Positions 60,916 through 64,000 of a stretch of DNA of 64,000 nucleotides are shown here, piece after piece (the stretch's first letter is position 1; the number at the start of each line of letters is the position of its first letter). The DNA comes from Maribacter sp. BPC-D8 (GTDB lineage: Bacteria; Bacteroidota; Bacteroidia; Flavobacteriales; Flavobacteriaceae). Location of the stretch: NCBI RefSeq assembly GCF_035207705.1, contig NZ_CP128187.1:3038001-3102000 (forward strand), given 5' to 3'. The position numbers were made by a program, and so were the translations under genes. Under the pieces are notes generated by a model that saw only the letters and a list, made by a program, of their open reading frames with translations, made no database searches and was not told where the DNA came from.

Positions 60916-62094
60916 TTATTGAAAAGCCGGCATTCCTGTAATATCTGCACCCGTAATCAATAAATGAATATCATGAGTACCTTCATAGGTAATTACACTT
61001 TCTAAGTTCATCATATGGCGCATAATACTGTATTCACCGGTAATACCCATACCACCTAATACCTGTCTTGCTTCACGAGCTATATTAATAGCCATCTCAA
61101 CATTATTTCTTTTCGCCATTGATATTTGAGCAGTAGTCGCTTTACCTTGATTCTTTAACTGCCCTAATCTAAACGCTAATAATTGCGCCTTGGTAATTTC
61201 GGTAATCATTTCTGCCAATTTCTTTTGTTGCAATTGTGTAGCTGCAATAGGCTTACCGAATTGCACACGCTCTTTTGCATATCTTAATGCCGTATCATAA
61301 CAATCCATCGCTGCACCGATCGCACCCCAAGCAATACCGAATCTTGCAGAATCTAAACAACCTAACGGCGCCCCTAATCCCGATTTATTTGGCAAAAGGT
61401 TTTCTTTCGGAACTTTTACGTTATCAAAAATCAATTCTCCTGTTGCAGAAGCTCTTAAAGACCATTTATTATGCGTTTCTGGCGTTGTGAAGCCTTCCAT
61501 CCCACGCTCTACGATTAAACCATGAATACGTCCTTCTTCATTCTTTGCCCAAACAACGGCAATATCACAGAAAGGTGAATTTGATATCCAAAGTTTAGCT
61601 CCGTTCAAAAGATAATGATCACCCATATCTTTATACTTGGTCTCCATACCACTAGGGTTAGAACCGTGGTTAGGTTCGGTTAACCCGAAAGAACCCATCC
61701 ATTCACCAGATGCTAATTTTGGTAAGTATTTTTTACGTTGTTCTTCTGTACCGTATGTAAAAATAGGGTACATCACTAAAGACGATTGTACCGATGCCGT
61801 AGAACGAACACCACTATCGCCTCTCTCAATTTCTTGCATGATGAGTCCGTAACTGATTTGATCAAGACCTGCACCACCATATTCCTCAGGAATATATGGA
61901 CCAAAAGCACCTATTTCAGCAAGACCTTTTATAATCTGCTTTGGGAATTCTGCTTTTTGAGCATATTCTTCAATAATTGGAGATACATCGCGCTTCACCC
62001 ATTGGCGTGCGGCATCGCGAATTAACAGATGTTCTTCAGAAAGTAAATCATCTAAATTGTAATAATCTGGTGCTTCAAATAAATCTGGTCTCAT
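60916..62094 (-). CDS. Acyl-CoA dehydrogenase, glutaryl-CoA dehydrogenase type
   Basis: FAD-dependent acyl-CoA dehydrogenase (392 residues) with the catalytic glutamate E371 in TYEGTHDIH. The segments RSTASVQSSLVMYPI and FGLTEPNHGSNPSGM are typical of glutaryl-CoA dehydrogenase, which converts glutaryl-CoA to crotonyl-CoA in lysine and tryptophan degradation. Electron acceptor would be ETF. No other pathway gene is adjacent. Substrate assignment is by motif similarity and not proven. Confidence 0.9.
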   Translation of the reverse strand: MRPDLFEAPDYYNLDDLLSEEHLLIRDAARQWVKRDVSPIIEEYAQKAEFPKQIIKGLAEIGAFGPYIPEEYGGAGLDQISYGLIMQEIERGDSGVRSTASVQSSLVMYPIFTYGTEEQRKKYLPKLASGEWMGSFGLTEPNHGSNPSGMETKYKDMGDHYLLNGAKLWISNSPFCDIAVVWAKNEEGRIHGLIVERGMEGFTTPETHNKWSLRASATGELIFDNVKVPKENLLPNKSGLGAPLGCLDSARFGIAWGAIGAAMDCYDTALRYAKERVQFGKPIAATQLQQKKLAEMITEITKAQLLAFRLGQLKNQGKATTAQISMAKRNNVEMAINIAREARQVLGGMGITGEYSIMRHMMNLESVITYEGTHDIHLLITGADITGMPAFQ

Positions 62095-62149
62095 AACAAT
62101 GCTTTTATCAAAGATAAATAAAGAAATATAACAATATGCAAGACTAAAG

Positions 62150-62863
62150 TTACATTTTTAAATAAAACTCTTTAGTCAAGTCCACATACTCAGCAGTATA
62201 GACATGCCGTTCTGTTTCAATCACCAACTCGGTAGTCTTACATTTTTGTTCTTCTCTAGAGAACGCCAATAACACACGTTTTATTTCTGAAGTCGGGTTC
62301 CCTTTTACATGAAGACATTCTTTTGGAAACAAACCTAAGTCTGCTGCCATATGTACAAATGCCTCTTTTTCTTTAAAAGGAATAATTGTAGCGAATTGTC
62401 CGTTTTCGGTTAGTAATTTCGAAACACCCTCTAAAAGTTCATTAAAGGGAAGAAACTCATTTTGTCGTGCTTGATCTCGCTGTAGATTACCCGAAGTTAC
62501 CGTCTCAGCATAAAAAGGTGGGTTACAAACAATCAATTCATATTGGTCTTCGATTTCATCAACGAATTCATCTAAACCGGCATGGTAGCAGTATAATCGA
62601 TCGCCCCATGGCGATAACTCAAAATTCTCTACACATTGCTCATAGGCATCTGCATCAATCTCTATGGCATCCATTACCTCTGCAAAGCAACGTTGTGCCA
62701 ACATTAAAGAAATAACACCTGTACCAGCACCAATATCAAGAATAGATTCTGGGTTGTTTTCGACATTTGCCCAAGCACCTAAAAGAACTCCGTCTGTACC
62801 AATTTTCATGGCGCAGCGATCTTGGTTGACACTGAACTGTTTAAATTTAAAAGGCTCGCTCAC
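62150..62863 (-). CDS. tRNA1(Val) A37 N6-methyltransferase-like protein (GTG start)
   Basis: SAM-dependent methyltransferase with the glycine-rich motif LDIGAGTGVISLML (about 43-56) and the N6-adenine motif NPPF (LIVCNPPFY), which together with the 237-residue length match TrmN6/YfiC. It would modify A37 of tRNA-Val; the specific target is assigned by similarity. The start codon is GTG at 62863, directly preceding MSEPFKFKQ. It lies 10 nt downstream of the LytTR regulator gene. Confidence 0.85.
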   Translation of the reverse strand: MSEPFKFKQFSVNQDRCAMKIGTDGVLLGAWANVENNPESILDIGAGTGVISLMLAQRCFAEVMDAIEIDADAYEQCVENFELSPWGDRLYCYHAGLDEFVDEIEDQYELIVCNPPFYAETVTSGNLQRDQARQNEFLPFNELLEGVSKLLTENGQFATIIPFKEKEAFVHMAADLGLFPKECLHVKGNPTSEIKRVLLAFSREEQKCKTTELVIETERHVYTAEYVDLTKEFYLKM

Positions 62864-62873
62864 AGTAAAAATC

Positions 62874-63587
62874 CTAATCCGTTAAATCATTTAATATTCT
62901 ACTTTTGGCATCTGCCAAGTAGCTTCTACCAATAGTATATCTAATACCACCAATTTCAACACTATTACCTTCAACAACACTAACCTTATCTACGGCAATA
63001 GTGTAAGACCTATGAATTCTAAGAAAATTATCGCCTGGTAGTTCATCTGTAAAACTACTTAGTGTTCTATGGATGATATATTTAGCGGTTGGGGTAATAA
63101 TTCTTATATAATCTTTTAAGCTCTCTATGACCATTATCTCCTCAAGGTATATTTTCTGAAGCTTCTTTTTATCGACCTTCACGAAAATTGATGGTTTCTC
63201 GTCTTTATCTGACGAACCATTATCTGAACCTTTCTTTAAACCAATTACACGGTCTACAGATTTAAAGAATCTAGGTAATGAAATAGGCTTCACCAAATAA
63301 TCTATCGCCTCAAGCTCAAAACTTTTTAATGCATGCTCTTCATGTGCCGTAGTCATAATAACAAATGGCTTTTTATGTAACGTACTCAAGAATTCCAATC
63401 CGTCAAGAAAGGGCATATTAATATCTAAGAACATGATATCAACTTGGTGGTCTCTTAAAAAAGTTGATGCATCCAAGGCGTTTGAAAAGGTGCCTTCTAA
63501 CTGCAATTCTTTAACTCTCTCTATATAGTTTTTAAGCACCTTTACTGCTAACGGTTCATCATCTACAACTATCACTTTCAAAATCAT
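62874..63587 (-). CDS. LytTR family response regulator
   Basis: Receiver domain with acidic pocket D9-D10 and phosphoacceptor D55 (MFLDINMPF), then a LytTR DNA-binding domain from about 140 to 237 (IFVKVDKKKLQKI, LRIHRSYTIAVDKV). It pairs with the LytS-type kinase directly upstream, whose stop overlaps its start by 4 nt. Target promoters are unknown; no LytTR direct repeat was identified in the window. Confidence 0.93.
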   Translation of the reverse strand: MILKVIVVDDEPLAVKVLKNYIERVKELQLEGTFSNALDASTFLRDHQVDIMFLDINMPFLDGLEFLSTLHKKPFVIMTTAHEEHALKSFELEAIDYLVKPISLPRFFKSVDRVIGLKKGSDNGSSDKDEKPSIFVKVDKKKLQKIYLEEIMVIESLKDYIRIITPTAKYIIHRTLSSFTDELPGDNFLRIHRSYTIAVDKVSVVEGNSVEIGGIRYTIGRSYLADAKSRILNDLTD

Positions 63588-64000
63588 ATCACCTTAAGCT
63601 TTAAAAAAACATTGAACATTTTATCCTCTTCGAATATCTGTAAATCATAATCATTTTTACCATACCCTAACTCTAAACGCTTTTTCACATTCGAGAGACC
63701 GATACCACCTCTTTTTACAGGATAAACATACTCTTTATTAACATTAGGTATAGAATTGGACACTTTAAAGTCCATAAAACCATCTTCCACCTTTATATCA
63801 ATTTTTATCTTCATTTCCCCAATATTCTTACTTGCCCCATGCTTAAAGCAATTTTCTATAAGAGGAATAAGCAACATTGGCGGTATTTTACAATTAACAA
63901 GATCGCCTGAAATATTCATATCAATCTTCAAAGAGTCATCGAAACGAATACGTTCCAAATCTATGTAATTTCTAATACAATTAATTTCGCTAGTTAAATC
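63584..64000 (-). CDS. LytS-type sensor histidine kinase, C-terminal part (5' truncated by window)
   Basis: The frame is open to the window edge; codons beyond the TTG at 63958 read on as an in-frame kinase segment (EINCIRNYIDLERIRF), so the true start lies outside. The visible part has the His_kinase core (IRNYIDLERIRF) and an HATPase domain with PPMLLIPLIENCFKHG, then GGIGLSNVKKRLEL. The first half with membrane helices and the phosphorylatable histidine is not in the window. It couples with the LytTR regulator downstream. Confidence 0.9.
   Translation of the reverse strand, partial: DLTSEINCIRNYIDLERIRFDDSLKIDMNISGDLVNCKIPPMLLIPLIENCFKHGASKNIGEMKIKIDIKVEDGFMDFKVSNSIPNVNKEYVYPVKRGGIGLSNVKKRLELGYGKNDYDLQIFEEDKMFNVFLKLKVI

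Overview
The window looks like chromosomal sequence of a marine-type Flavobacteriaceae bacterium (Bacteroidota), probably close to Maribacter or Zobellia. That placement is inferred from gene content and style; no search was run. The evidence is an AT-rich sequence, a SusC/SusD pair, two BlaI/M56 regulator-peptidase pairs, two ExbD proteins, DUF4230/DUF4260/DUF4407 proteins, a LytTR two-component pair, -7 promoter elements of the Bacteroidota form TAnnTTTG, few Shine-Dalgarno sites and several TTG start codons. No rRNA, CRISPR array, insertion sequence or prophage is visible. The only RNA gene seen is one tRNA-Leu.

Layout. 1-5.8 kb: the end of a VCBS-repeat protein, a minus-strand susC-susD nutrient-uptake pair without enzymes, and tRNA-Leu(UAG) followed by a tandem duplication of its 3' end plus terminator. 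5.9-13 kb: M20 dipeptidase, PhnA-like protein, the first BlaI/M56 pair, a DUF4407 membrane protein and two candidate microproteins. 13.5-20.8 kb: tamB-tamA (TAM-type outer-membrane assembly). 20.9-30.1 kb, minus strand: membrane hydrolase, macroglobulin/plug protein, membrane-anchored MutS-like ATPase, an ExbD pair, and a tight operon (cyclase, DUF4260, DUF4230, Dabb, GNAT remnant, YjbR). 30.2-37.4 kb: a duplicated intergenic repeat, hemW, a four-helix-bundle gene, ruvC, a TonB-C lipoprotein, a TPR protein and the second M56/BlaI pair. 37.4-45.7 kb: DUF456, nitroreductase, a LysR regulator and the divergent complete histidine-degradation genes hutH-hutI-hutU-hutG. 45.9-54.3 kb: small membrane proteins, three enzymes with twin-arginine N-termini (two Gfo/Idh/MocA, one HisC-like aminotransferase), an Lrp regulator, a permease and a nucleotidyltransferase. 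54.5-60.8 kb: a DUF7009-like protein with an FdhF/YdeP molybdoenzyme, then a phosphoesterase-glycosyltransferase-GH1 operon. 60.9-64 kb, minus strand: glutaryl-CoA-type acyl-CoA dehydrogenase, TrmN6-like methyltransferase and a LytTR regulator with its histidine kinase, cut by the window end.

Structure beyond the genes. Five intergenic tracts at separate places are tandem repeats with a period of exactly 7 bp but different unit sequences; two of them bracket the four-helix-bundle gene. The two BlaI/M56 loci each carry three palindromic operator-like boxes over the promoter, with different half-sites but the same total span. The two M56 proteins have expanded extracytoplasmic parts of different design: ExbD-like and lipocalin-like repeats in one, duplicated TonB-C domains plus plug-like segments in the other. 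A 37-codon GNAT remnant sits inside a tight operon.
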